Notes under the pieces: generated by a model | The model's input: only the letters and a program-made list of their open reading frames with translations | Told to the model about the DNA's origin: nothing | The model's database searches: none | Translations under genes and position numbers: made by a program | NCBI GenBank assembly: GCA_034770075.1 | Contig: CM068377.1 | Location: 71,216,358-71,280,357, forward strand | Direction: 5' to 3' | DNA from: Aralia elata | Lineage: Eukaryota; Streptophyta; Magnoliopsida; Apiales; Araliaceae | DNA length: 64,000 bases | Shown here: piece by piece, positions 47,701-59,846 of the stretch | How positions within the stretch are numbered: position 1 is the first letter of the stretch | How the letters are laid out: each line of letters opens with the position of its first letter

Positions 47701-48451
47701 TCGATTCCCAAATGCACAACTCTAAATAATGCAAATTAGAAACTCCTTTCTAATTTCATTCTGCCTTGGTCAAGGACTATTGAGTTGTCATTTATCGAAT
47801 CACATAGGACATTCACATCTTTTAATAGACGTGGTAGATTCTTTATTGATCATTCACCTATCTCCATGTACAACTAATTATACCCAATCATACCCTTTGA
47901 TATACCCCAAAGGTCTTAAGGGACATGTCAAAGTATAACTCATCATACACAAGATACTATGATGATCTCAAGTCCAAGGATCACTTGTACTACTATCACT
48001 AGAGGAATTCCTATTAACAGGTGAGTAAAACTCCATTAGGTATTCCTTAGCGAGTCACGTTCAGTGAACTTATTCTCTAATAAGCACCTACATACTTGCT
48101 TTAGTGTCTCCACACAAATGATTATGAGATCAAGCATCCTCTTCCTAAGAGCAAGCAACGTAAGTACTAATCTATCCGGATTCACTAATCCCCAATTTAG
48201 TAATCCAACGATTAGGAACAATTTTAGTTTGTGAGCTATCTAGAATTTAGATCTCATTAGCATGATCACCATCATGATTCTAAAAGCATTGCTCAAAACT
48301 ATGGGTTTATCACATTTAATATAACAGCACCATGTAGATAATATAAATTGCCTTTTAAGAAAATCAATTCTTTTATTAATAAATGAATAAGATTACAAAG
48401 TATATGCTACATCATATCAAATATGATTGTCTTGTGTGCATACTACTTTCA
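44723..48451 (-). repeat. Copia-3 3' LTR, interrupted
   Basis: TGTTAGG...CTTTCA; about 1,868 bp once the insert at 45003-46858 and its TSD are removed, equal to the right LTR. TATA-like box 47008-47015. Confidence 0.9.
45003..46858. mobile_element. Solo-LTR-like insertion with 5-bp TSD
   Basis: TGTTGGTCGATTTCGC...CACTCATCA, TG...CA ends, duplicated target CCTCT (44998-45002 and 46859-46863). No coding domain; a GC-rich patch of GCGCGCCCGCG type at 46195-46250 and two copies of a GGTAAAAYGACCATAACT motif. Length and ends suggest a solo LTR of an unassigned family; a short non-autonomous element is possible. Confidence 0.75.
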
Positions 48452-49022
48452 ATCTCCCACTTGCACTAAAGCCAATCGCCATGGTATCTAATACCCATCT
48501 TCTCTAAGTGACGATCAAACTGTTGTTGAGTTAAAGCTTTAGTAAATGGATCTGCAATGTTGTCTTGAGAGTCCACACGCTCCAGGGTGACATCTCCTCT
48601 TTCAATGATCTCTCTAATCAAATAAACCGCCGCAACACGTGTTTGGAATTCTGATGAGACCTGGCTTCCTTAGCCTGCGCAACAGCTCCGTTGTTGTCAC
48701 AGAATAAAGGTACTGCTCCTCTAATGCTGGGAACCACTCCAAGTTCAGTTATGAACTTCTTCATCCAAACAGCTTCCTTTGCAGCTTCACTTGCAGCTAT
48801 GTACTCTGCCTCTGTCACTGAATCAGCAACTGTTTGCTGCTTGGAACTTTTCCAACTCACTGCGCTACCGTTTAAGGTAAACACGTACCCTGAAACGGAT
48901 TTACTGTCATCTTGGTCCGTTTGAAAACTTGAGTCTGTATATCCCTCTAGTTTCAATTCAGACCCACCGTAGACAAGAAATACATCCTTAGTTCTTCTCA
49001 AGTACTTTAGGATGTTTTTCAC
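48452..49022 (-). pseudogene. Copia-3 RNase H
   Basis: 48618-49022 reads NILKYLRRTKDVFLVYGG, GYTDSSFQTD, TEAEYIAASEA and FCDNNGAV, the catalytic acids of copia RNase H, then KHVLRRF before a single-base indel. The tail to the LTR is in another frame. The purine-rich tract adjoins at 48452. Confidence 0.85.
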
Positions 49023-50751
49023 TGCCTTCTAGTACTCTTCTCCTGGATTCGACTGATATCTGCTTGTTACACTAAGTTCTTATTACACTTTAGGATGTTT
49101 ATATGTCATGAGCGACATCTGGTCTAGTACATATCATACCGTACATGATAGATCCTATTGCGGAAGCATAAGGAATCTTACTCATCCGGTCTCTCTCCTC
49201 AGGTGTCTTTGGGGCCTGTTTCTTGGAGAGATGTATTTCATGGCTCATCGGCATGAGACATCTTTTGGAATCTTCCATGCTAAACCTCTTTAGCATCGAT
49301 TCAATGTACTTTCCTTGGGTCAAGCCAAGCATCCTTTTAGATCTATCTCTATAAATCTTTATCCCCAAAATATACGATGTCTCACCCAAGTCCTTCATGG
49401 AGAAGTGTTTAGATAACCAAATTTTGATCGACTGTAGCATAGGAACATCATTCCCTATCAGTAATATGTCATCAACATATAATACAAGGAATGAAACAGC
49501 GCTCCCACTAACCTTCTTGTACACACATGGTTCATCCTCATTTTTGATAAAATCAAACCTTTTGATTATCTCATCAAAACAGATGTTCCATCTTCGAGAA
49601 GCTTGCTTCAATCCATAAATGGATCGTTGTAGCTTACAGACTTGGTTTGTTCCAACCGTTGAAACAAAACCCTCTGGCTGTATCATATATACATTCTCCT
49701 CAAGCTCTCCATTGAGGAAGGCCGTTTTCACGTCCATTTGCCAGATCTCATAGTCATAATAAGCTACAATTGCAAGCAAAATCCGAATGGACTTGAGCAT
49801 AGCTACTGGTGAGAAGGTTTCATCGTAGTCAACTCCTTGTCTTTGTTTGAAACCTTTTGCAACCAGTCGGGCCTTATAGGTCTCTACTTTGTCATCCGCT
49901 CTAGTCTTTCTCTTAAAGACCCATTTACACCCAATAGGCTTAATGCCCTCAGGTGGTGAAACCAAAGTCCATACTTGGTTTTCATACATGGAGTCCATCT
50001 CGGATTTCATGGCTTCTAGCCATTTCTCTGAGTCTTCACTACTCATAGCCTCTTCGTAAGTCAATGGATCATCATCATCTATGATGCGTACCTCATCATC
50101 ATCCTCTATGATGAATCCATACCTATCAGGTATCTTCGGTACTCTTCCAGATTTACGAATAGGTAGTGGTACAGTAGGTTCTTCTACTTGGTCAGGTACC
50201 TGACTTTGATCCGTAGTATTTTGTGGTTCTTGAACTTCTTCAAGATATATCTTACTCCCACTAACCCCTTCAAGGATAAACTCCTTTTCCAAGAAGGCAG
50301 TGTGTTTCGCAACAAACACCTTTTGATCAGTCGGGTGATAGAAATAATACCCTGATGTTTCTTTAGGGTATCCCACAAATCTACACTTGTCGGATCTAGT
50401 CTTCAACTTATCTTGCTCAAACCTTTTGACATAAGCTGGACAACCCCAAGTCTTAACATGCTTAAGATTTGGTTTCCTCCCTGTCCATATCTCATATGGG
50501 GTCTTTGGGACGGATTTGGTAGGTACCTTGTTAAGTAGGTATGCAGCCGATTCTAGGGCATAACCCCAAAAGGATACTGGAAGGTCGGTAAAACTCATCA
50601 TGGAACGAACCATGTCCAACAATGTTCGACTTCTCCTTTTAGATACCCCATTCAACTGTGGCGTCCCTGGTGGAGTCCATTGTGAGATTATACCATTTTC
50701 TTTGAGACAATTGAGAAACTCATTGGTTAAGTATTCCCCTCCTCGATCCGA
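49023..50751 (-). pseudogene. Copia-3 integrase C-terminus, linker and reverse transcriptase
   Basis: 518-codon open stretch 49099-50655: integrase end (RTLLDMVRSMM, WGYALESAAYLLN), acidic linker, then RT with VETYKARLVAKGF, QMDVKTAFLNG, LQRSIYGLKQASR and YVDDILL. After the RT a 27-28-bp filler at about 49072-49098 shifts the frame, and W-to-TAG near 49030 precedes RNase H. Confidence 0.88.
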
Positions 50752-51246
50752 TCAAAGAATCTTAATACTCTTACCAGTTTGCTTCTCTACTTCACTTCTG
50801 AATTCTTTGAACTTTTCAAACGATTCAGATTTGTATTTCATTAAATACACATATCCAAATCTAGAATGATCATCAGTGAAAGTAATAAAATAAGAATACC
50901 CTCCTCGTGCATTCGTTGTCATAGGTCCACAAACATCTGTGTGTACCAACGCTAACAACTCTGTAACTCTTTCTCCTTTTCTACTAAAAGGAGATTTAGT
51001 CATCTTACCCATGAGACAAGATTCACAAGTTGGATATGATTCGTAATCAGATAGCTCTAAAAGCCCATCTTTATGCAACTTGGATAATCTTGTTTCATTG
51101 ATATGACCGAGTCTACAGTGCCACATAAAGGTATAATTAACATCATCTCTTTTTCTTTTCTTAATTTGTTCAATTTGAAGTATATTTTCCTGCAAGTCAA
51201 GTATGTAAAGTCCATTCAGTAAATTTGCCAACATCATATAAAACAT
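50752..51246 (-). pseudogene. Copia-3 GAG-pre-integrase and integrase N-terminus
   Basis: WHCRLGHINETRL...YPTCESCLMGKM zinc domain, then HTDVCGPM (first catalytic Asp) and FTDDHSRFGYVYLM. Ends at a TGA where Copia-1 has CGA (Arg), a CpG transition. Confidence 0.88.
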
Positions 51247-52426
51247 TTTTATTATAAATAGAACAACTGTTGTTCTTTATTATAATATTAAAACCATCCA
51301 TATCCAATACAGAAATTGAAATAATATTTCTAATGAGTGTTGGAACATAATAACAGTTATTTAAACTAATGAACTTGCCCGAAGGCAGTGCTAAACAATA
51401 AGTCCCTACAGCCAATACAGCAACCTTTGCTCCATTTCCCACTCGTAGGACGACTTCATCCTTGTTCAGCTTCCTACTTCTACTTAGTCCCTGCATATTA
51501 TTACATATGTGAGAACTACAGCCGGTATCCAATACCCAAGTAGAATTTTGACTTTCAGAAAAATTAATTTCAATCATGAACAAACCTAGATCGGAAGTCG
51601 AAGCTTCTCCAAGCTTCTTTTGGTCCGCAAGATACTCCTTGCAGTTCCTCTTCCAATGTCCCGGCTTATTGCAATGGTAGCAAATTCCCTTGCTATCTGG
51701 ATTAGGTTTCTTTTTATCCTTCCTCTTCGCCTTGCCCTTAGCCTTCTTGTTTTTCTTCTTTTCAGAAGATACCTTGGGCCTCTTCCTTTTCTTGGAAGAA
51801 TCATCCACTAGTAAGACTTGGTTCTTGTTGGATGAGAAGTGACCTTCAGCAGTTTTCAGCATGTTAAGTAACTCAGGCAAGCTGACGTCCAACTTATTCA
51901 TGTGAAAATTCACAACAAATTGTGAGAAGGTATCCGGGAGTGACTGCAAGATCAAATCTTGGCTTAACTCCCCATCCATCACGAACCCAAGCTGTCCAAG
52001 TTGTTCAATCAGATTAATCATCTTAAGGACATGAGTCTCAACAGCAGTGCCCTCGGTCATACGAGATCGGAAGAGCTCCTTAGATATCTGATATCTAGCA
52101 ATCCTACTTTGCTCACCATACAACTCTTTGAGGTGCAACAATATAGTAGGAGCATCCATAGTTTCATGCTGACGCTGAAGCTCGTTACTCATGGATGCGA
52201 GCATGATGCATTGAGCCAAGATTGCATCATCTTGCCACTTTCTAAAAGTAGCAATCTCTTCCTCAGAGGCTGTTTCTGCAACAGTTGAAGGGACTGGCGA
52301 ATTTAGGACATAAGAAATCTTTTCAGCAGTGAGAACAATTCTCAAATTCCTTAACCAGTCCGTGTAGTTCGGTCTGGTCAATTTATTAGCATCAAGTATG
52401 CTACGCAGTGATAGTGAGTTTGACAT
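51197..52426 (-). pseudogene. Copia-3 gag and protease
   Basis: Probable start MSNSLSLRS at 52426. Gag reads YTDWLRNLRIVLTAEK, ASMSNELQRQHE, LYGEQSR, LIEQLGQLGFVMDGELS and a Lys-rich basic stretch, then an intact CCHC knuckle CYHCNKPGHWKRNC. Protease follows with WVLDTGCSSH (DTG). The frame is open for 410 codons to a frameshift near 51230, so Gag itself looks intact; only the Pol connection is broken. The best candidate here for a working Gag. Confidence 0.88.
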
Positions 52427-52622
52427 TTTTAAATTCTGCATGTGAAATAGACAACATTTTAGCATTCATTCATTTAATTAATTACCAAAATAAATTAGGT
52501 CTTTATTTAAATTGGTATCTCCCACTATTTTCATCAAACTATATTACCCTCAATATATAGTTCGGCAAATCTAATTAAAGTTTTGCTAGTGAGATTAAGG
52601 ACCCCATTTCAAATGTATATAG

Positions 52623-52916
52623 CCTTGTGGTGACACAACAAACGATATATAAATAAATAGGTAGACAATTATTGTCAATTACATCATTATATAACTCCTT
52701 TTCTTTTGCCTCCTAGATTATTTTGATCAAGTGGTGACACATCCGAATCAAAATTATCCAAGTTAAGTCCAACCTAGCACTTCCATATATTCGAAAGAAA
52801 AACACTGTCCTTGTGGTGACACAACAAAACAGCATCGTTCAGTCTATTTATAAGCATCAAATGTGATAAAGCAACATCTTAAATATTTAATACTTGCCTT
52901 GTGGTGACACAACAAA
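52623..52916 (-). repeat. Copia-3 leader: four hairpins with loop GTGA
   Basis: CCTTGTGGTGACACAACA at 52623, CAAGTGGTGACACATCC at 52728, further copies at 52809 and 52897. Loop GTGA in all four, against TGA in Copia-2, although the spacers of the two elements are nearly identical. Confidence 0.8.
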
Positions 52917-53695
52917 CTCATATTAAACATTTAATACTCTATTACTTTACCATGCTAGAAGGCGACGTTCGATATTCCAAATATCTTTGAACGCTTAGGA
53001 CTTAATATAATTGCTTTGAGGAGTTTATTATTATTAGTCTCATCTTGTTTAGCGCGCATGCACATATATATATAAAATACGCGTCATATTATTTTACATG
53101 CGAAGCATGTTTGATAATATATAATATATATATATATATATAATAAGCATGCACATATAGAATACTATATTCTACCCGGATTGATTATGGACTTTTATTC
53201 TAGTTTGGTTCACTAGAGCCACCAAGTGAACCAAAAGGTCAAACCTAGAGTGCAAGAATTAAATTTAAATATAACTATTACATTTAAACCCGGGCTCCAA
53301 TACAAACGGGTCTTCATGCGCTCCTTGCTCCTTTGTCTCCAATTCTTCAAAATTAATTCTAATTATTCCTATTACATGAACTATTTACAATAAATAGAAA
53401 CCTTGATCAGCAGTCAAGGGGAAGTACGTAGGAGGAAGATAGAATTTACATTAAGAAAAATTAGAGAAGACGAGGTACGCAGACCCCATTTATAAAAACC
53501 CATACATTCAAGCATCTACTAAATAAATCCAATCACACATTGGTCAATAGTCCATAATCAATCCCTATTTATTATCATACATATCTCTATATGTATCAAT
53601 AAATAACATTCATCTCATGAATAATAAATCCATTCCATATATGCATTGATATCAATTAATGGGCAAAAGTTTTGCTAATATTTAGTTTTTGAAAC

Positions 53696-53798
53696 AAAAT
53701 AAACTCTTTTATTTTAATCAAAAACCAAATCCAAATTAAACTCCTTTAATTTTAGCAATCTGAAATCCTATTTCAGATAAAATAAACATCTTTATTTT
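53696..53798 (-). repeat. Copia-3 leader: AT-stem, 4-nt-loop hairpins
   Basis: 53696-53715 (loop CTCT), 53733-53752 (AAATTAAA/TTTAATTT, loop CTCC) and 53779-53798 (loop CATC). The middle one has matching changes in both arms relative to AAATAAA/TTTATTT. Confidence 0.75.
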
Positions 53799-53868
53799 AA
53801 ACTTATATCAATTAAATATACCATTTATTTCAATTGAAGGAAAAAAAAAATTTCGGATTCTGCTAGCC

Positions 53869-53989
53869 GGCGCAGCTGCGCCCAGAATGAACTGGATAAC
53901 GGCGCAGCTGCGCTGCTCCCCAGAAAAAAAAATCCTGAGTTTCGGCGCAGCTGCGCTCCAGAATGAACTGGAGGCGGCGCAGCTGCGCC
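53869..53989 (-). repeat. Copia-3 leader cassette: four GCGCAGCTGCGC palindromes
   Basis: Copies at 53869-53882, 53901-53914, 53944-53957 and 53976-53989, at the same relative positions as the Copia-2 palindromes. All four have core CAGCTG. Confidence 0.9.
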
Positions 53990-54093
53990 GTGTCGCTGAT
54001 TCAAAAAATTTTTTATTCTGCCCAAAAATTTCGATCCAATTGCATATCAAGCATACATGGAATTATCAAAATTGATAATTAGCACAAGATTAG

Positions 54094-54105
54094 GCTCTGA
54101 TACCA
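54094..54105 (-). promoter_or_regulatory. Copia-3 primer-binding site
   Basis: Written GCTCTGATACCA, one base from the LTR at 54107; perfect initiator-Met form. Confidence 0.92.
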
Positions 54106-54106
54106 C

Positions 54107-55972
54107 TGTTAGGTTTGTATATAGCGCGAACATGCAATCAAATTACATAAATAGTGCGGAAGCGCGATAAAATCGGATTTTAAAATTTTATACAAACCAT
54201 CACCAAGATCAATCCTTGTGCTCAATTAACGATATAAACAAAAGAGAAAGAGAATGAGAATTATACCCTCGTAGAACAAAGTTTCCTCGGGTACAAGTTC
54301 AACTCCTAGTCCTTCGTGTTCTCCTCGAATGCTACAGTGTGATTCATTCCTTTGATCAACGTTAGCCACCCAAGTGTTTGGCCTCTAGAGGTGATCCACC
54401 AAGGAAGAACAAGTATTCAAGAAGTTGGGTATTTGGCAAAAACCCTAGTTTCTATCTCTATAGAAATTGTAAGTACTCTCCACAATCTAACCCAAGAGTG
54501 TGTAACCCCAATCTATGATAAGACTCCTCTTATTTATAGATGTAGGAATAACCCTTCCCTAAACTATTTAGGATTAGGGTTTCAATTATAATTAAACTCC
54601 TTTAATTAATTATGCTCCTAATCCAATTAGGAATTTGTGAGAGAGTACTTGTATTAATTAATTCTCAATCCATATTAGGAAATAAATAATAGTCCTATTA
54701 ATTAATTCCCAATCCCTATTAGGAATTAAATAATAGTAATAGTAATAATAATAATAAGACTCCTCTTATTAATTTATATTTAATATTTCCAAAATATTAA
54801 ATAATAAATATTAAGCTATTTAATTTATTCTATCTCCATAGATTAAATTAAATACACTTAACTTATTATTACAATTATGCCATTTACTTCTTAAATAAAT
54901 ATTTTCCTTTTGCGGTGTAACCCTTTAGGTTCTCCATATTAAACCGGTTGTGAATAAATCAATTAGAATAATTCTAATCTTATTTAAATAAATAAATTAA
55001 ACTATTTAATTCATTTAAATAAATAATATTTATTCTACAATAAGGGTAAGCCCCCTTAGCGATTAACGACTTTCCAGATAATATAGATTTCAACATCAAT
55101 CACAAAAGAACCTTTGAGTAAATAGTTACCGTACAATTCAATCCTTCTACCATACAATGTCCCAATTAAATATAAGACATGGATTTACTGTCAAGTCTTA
55201 TTTTATTTAATTATAGGCATTTCGATTCCCAAATGCACAACTCTAAATAATGCAAATTAGAAACTCCTTTTTAATTTCATTCTGCCTTGGCCAAGGACTA
55301 CTGAGTTGTCATTTATCGAATCACATAGGACATTCACATCTTTTACTAGACGTGGTAGATTCTTTATTGATCATTCACCTATCTCCATGTACAACTAATT
55401 ATACCCAATCATACCCTTTGATATACCCCAAAGGTCTTAAGGGACATGTCAAAGTATAACTGATCATACACAAGATACTATGATGATCTCAAGTCCAAGG
55501 ATCACTTGTACTACTATCACTAGAGGAATTCCTATTGACAGGCGAGTAAAACTCCATTAGGTATTCCTTAGCGAGTCACGTTCAGTGAACTTATTCTCTA
55601 ATAAGCACCTACATACTTGCTTTAGTGTCTCCACACAAATGATTATGAGATCAAGCATCCTCTTCCTAAGAGCAAGCAACGTATGTACTAATCTATCCGG
55701 ATTCACTAATCCCCAATTTAGTAATCCAACGATTAGGAACAATTTTAGTTTGTGAGCTATCTAGAATTTAGATCTCATTAGCATGATCACCATCATGATT
55801 CTAAAAGCATTGCTCAAAACTATGGGTTTATCACATTTAATATAACAGCACCATGTAGATAATATAAAATGCCTTTTAAGAAAATCAATTCTTTTATTAA
55901 TAAATGAATAAGATTACAAAGTATATGCTACATCATATCAAATATGATTGGCTTGTGTGCATACTACTTTCA
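54107..55972 (-). repeat. Copia-3 5' LTR
   Basis: 1,866 bp, TGTTAGG...CTTTCA. By eye about eight differences from the left LTR in the first 280 bp, mostly transitions. TATA-like box 54531-54538; TAATTAAA-CTCC-TTTAATTA hairpin near 54593. Confidence 0.92.
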
Positions 55973-56355
55973 CTTATTCTCCAATAAGCACCTACATACT
56001 TGCTTTAGTGTCTCCACATAAATGATTATGAGATCAAGCATCCTCTTCCTAAGAGCAAGCAACGTATGTACTAATCTATCCGGATTCACTAATCCCCTTT
56101 TTAGTAATCCAATGATTAGGAACGATTTTAGTTTGTGAGCTATCTTGAATTTAGATCTCATTAGCATGATCACCATCATGATTCTAAAAGCATTGCTCAA
56201 AACTATGGGTTTATCACATTTAATCTAACAGCACTGTGTAGATAATGTAATATGCCTTTTAAGAAAATTAATTCTTTTATTAATAAATGAATAAGATTAC
56301 AAAGTATATGCTACATCATATCAAATATGATTAGCTTGTGTGCATACTACTTTCA
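55973..56355 (-). repeat. Copia-4 3' LTR, right part
   Basis: Starts with duplicated CTTAT (55973-55977) and ends CTACTTTCA, followed by the purine tract complement. Confidence 0.9.
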
Positions 56356-58188
56356 ATCTCCCACTTGCACTAAAGCCAATCGCTATGGTATCTAATACCC
56401 ATCTTCTCTAAGTGACGATCGAACTGTTGTTGTGTTAAAACTTTAGTAAATGGATCTGCAATGTTGTCTTGAGAGTCCACACGCTCCAGGGTGACATTTC
56501 CTCTTTCAATGATCTCTCTAATCAAATGAAACCGCCGCAACACGTGTTTGGATTTTCTGATGAGACCTCGGTTCCGTAGCCTGCGCAACAGCTCCGTTGT
56601 TGTCACAGAATAAAGGTACGACTCCTCTAATGCTAGGAACCACTCCAAGTTCAGTTATGAACTTCTTCATCCAAACAGTTTCCTTTGCAGCTTCACTTGC
56701 AGCTATGTACTCTGCCTCCGTCACTGAATCAGCAACTGTTTGCTGCTTGGAACTTTTCCAACTCACTGCGCCACCATTTAAGGTAAACACGTAACCTGAA
56801 ACGGATTTACTGTCATCTTGGTCCGTTTGAAAACTTGAGTCTGTATAGCCCTCTAGTTTCAATTCAGACCCACCGTAGATAAGAAATACATCCTTAGTTC
56901 TTCTTAAATACTTTAGGATGTTTTTCACTGCCTTCTAGTGCTCTTCTCCTGGATTTGACTGATATCTACTCGTTACACTAAGTGCATGAGCGACATCTGG
57001 TCTAGTACATATCATACCGTACATGATAGATCCTATTGCGGAAGCATAAGGAATCTTACTCATACGGTCTCTCTCCTCAGGTGTCTTTGGGGCCTATTTC
57101 TTGGAGAGATATATTCCATGGCTCATCGGCATGAGACCTCTCTTGGAATTTTCCATGCTAAACTTCTTTAACATCGAGTCAATGTACTTTCCTTGGGTCA
57201 AGCCCAGCATCCTTTTAGATCTATCTCTATAGATCTTTATCCCCAAAATATAGGATGCCCCACCCAAGTCCTTAATGGAGAAGTGTTTAGATAACCAAAT
57301 TTTGATCGACTGTAACGTAAGAACATCATTCCCTATCAGTAATATATCATCAACATATAATACAAGGAATGAAACAGCGCTCCCACTAACCTTCTTGTAC
57401 ACACAAGGTTCATCCTCATTTTTGATAAAATCAAACCTTTTGATTATCTCATGAAAACGGATGTTTCATCTTCGAGAAGCTTACTTCAATCCATAAATGG
57501 ATCGTTGTAGCTTACAGACTTGGTTTGTTCCAACCGTTGAAACAAAACCCTCTGGCTGTATTATATATACATTTTCCTCAAGCTCTCCATTGAGGAAGGC
57601 CGTTTTCACGTCCATTTGCTAGATCTAGTAGTCATAATAAGCTGCAATTGCAAGCAAAATCCGAATGGACTTGAGCATAGCTACTGGTGAGAAGGTTTCA
57701 TCATAGTCAACTCCTTGTCTTTGTTTGAAACCTTTTGCAACCAGTCGGACCTTATACGTCTCTACCTTGCCATCCGCTCTAGTCTTTCTCTTAAAGACCC
57801 ATTTACACCCAATAGGCTTAATGCCCTCAGGTGGTGAAACCAAAGTCCATACTTGGTTTTCATACATGGAGTCCATCTCGGATTTCATGGCTTCTAGCCA
57901 TTTTTCTGAGTCTTCACTACTCATAGCCTCTTCGTAAGTCAATGGATCATCATCATCTATGATGCGTACCACATCATCATCCTCTATAATGAATCCATAC
58001 CTATCAGGTATCTTCGGTACTCTTCCAGATTTACGAATAGGTAGTGGTACAGTAGGTTCTTCTACTTGGTCAGGTACCTGACTTTGATCCGTAGTATTTT
58101 GTGGTTCTTGAACTTCTTCAAGATATATCTTACTCCCACTAACCCCTTCAAGGATAAACTCCTTTTCCAAGAAGGCAGCGTGTTTCGC
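56356..58188 (-). pseudogene. Copia-4 RNase H and reverse transcriptase
   Basis: Copia-3-like. RNase H pieces at 56370-56648 and 56518-56928 (GYTDSSF, TEAEYIAA, FCDNNGAV) in two frames; RT pieces at 57094-57402 (YVDDILLIGND) and 57625-58308 (VRLVAKGFKQRQ). TAG replaces Trp near 56936 exactly as in Copia-3, and two more stops lie near 57100 and 57470-57620. Confidence 0.85.
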
Positions 58189-59846
58189 AACAAACACCTT
58201 TTGATCAGTCGGGTGATAGAAATAATATCCTAAACTTTCTTTAGGATATCCCACAAATCTACACTTATCGGATCTTGTCCTAAGCTTATCCTTTTGAACC
58301 CTTTTCACATAAGCTAGACAACTCCTTATCTTAACATACTTGAGAACTAGGAATCCTCCCTATCCATAACTTTTATAGAGTCTTGGGGCCAGATTTTGAG
58401 GTTATCTTATTTTGTAGATATGCAGCCGTTTCTAGGGCATAACCCCAGATGGATACTGGAATGTCGGTAAAAATCATTATGGACCGCACCATGTCCAACA
58501 AGGTACAATTTCTCTTTTTAGATACACTGGTCAATCATTGCGTATCATGAAGCGTCCATTATGAGAAAATACCATTTTGAGATGATCTAGAAACTCATTG
58601 TACAAGTATTCCTTCTTCGATCTGATCAAAGGAATCTTAATACTTTGTCAATTTATTTCACTTTCTGAATTCTTTGAACCTTTCAAATGATTCAGACTTG
58701 TATTTCATCAAATACACATGTTCAAACTCTTTGAATGATCATCTCCTTTTCTTTTACTAGTTTGTTCAATTTGCAAAATTATTTTTCATGTAAGTCAAGT
58801 TTACAAAGTCCATCAAGTGATCTTCTAGTTTTAAACAAAACATTATCATTATAAATAGAACAACAATTATTCTTAAATATAATACCATAACCTTTCTTGT
58901 CCAACAATGGAAGTAATAATGTTTCTAAAGAGAACTGAAACAGAATAACAACTTATTAACTTAATAGACTTGCCCGTAGGCAACGCTAAACTATAAGTTC
59001 CTACGGCTAATGTAGCAACCATTGCTCCATTATCCACACGTAAGATTACTTACTCTTTGTTTAGCTTTCTACTTCTACTTAGTCTCTACATTGCATTGCA
59101 TACGTGAGAACTATAGCCGGTGTCCAATATCCAAGTAGAACCTTGACTTACAGAAAGATTTATTTCAATAATGAACAAACCTATATCTGTAATCGAAGCT
59201 TCACTAAGCTTCTTCTGGTTAGCCTCTGCAAGATGTTCCTTACAGTTTCCTTTCCAGTGTCCAGGCTTATTGCAGTGGAAGCAAACTCCTTTGCTATCTG
59301 TATCAGTTTTCTTCTTAGTGTCCTTAGTTATTGCCTTTCCTTATACCTTCTTTGCATTATTCTTCTTTTAAGAAGATCCTTTGGCCCTCTTCCGCTTCCT
59401 GGAAGATTCGTCTATCAGTAAGACTTGGTTTTTCTTGGTTGAAAAGTGACTCTTTACAGTTTTCAACGTGTTTAAGCAACTCATGCAGGCTGACATATAG
59501 CTTGTTCACGTGGAAATTCATAACAAATTGTGAGAAAGAGTCCGGGAGTGATCGCAAGATGAAATCTTGGATCAACCCTTCATCCAATACAAAACCCAAT
59601 TGTCCCAATTGTTCAATAAGATTGATTATTTTTAGGACATTTGTCTATACTGTAGTGCCATCGGTTATTCTAGATTGGAAGAGCTCCTTAGATATCTAAT
59701 ATCTAACAGTCCTACTTTCCTCACCATTCAACTCCTTGAAGGTGCAGGAGTACAGCAGGAGCATCCATAGTTTCATGTTGACGTTAAAGCTCGTAACTCA
59801 TGGATGCGAACATGATGCATTGAGCCAACTGTGCATCATCTTGCCA
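58189..59846 (-). repeat. Copia-4 tandem duplication, copy 1 (integrase-protease-gag remnants)
   Basis: 1,658-bp unit directly repeated at 59847. Contains the integrase end, the shared deletion joint near 58740, protease (site at 59130) and the C-terminal two-thirds of gag with stops (TAG 59645 and 59696). Nearly identical to copy 2 apart from scattered substitutions and a divergent first 40 bp, where copy 1 matches Copia-3. Confidence 0.92.

Larger units (their letters stand above)
44723..55972 (-). mobile_element. Copia-3: Ty1/copia element, closest to intact
   Basis: LTRs 44723-48451 (with a 1,856-bp insert) and 54107-55972, perfect TSD CTTAT. Gag-pol is broken only by a frameshift near 51230, a TGA near 50753, a 27-28-bp filler near 49075, a TAG near 49030 and an indel near 48640. 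Both LTRs share a roughly 50-bp internal duplication (AATAATAGTCCTATTAATTA region) absent from the other copia LTRs, so it predates insertion. Confidence 0.92.
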
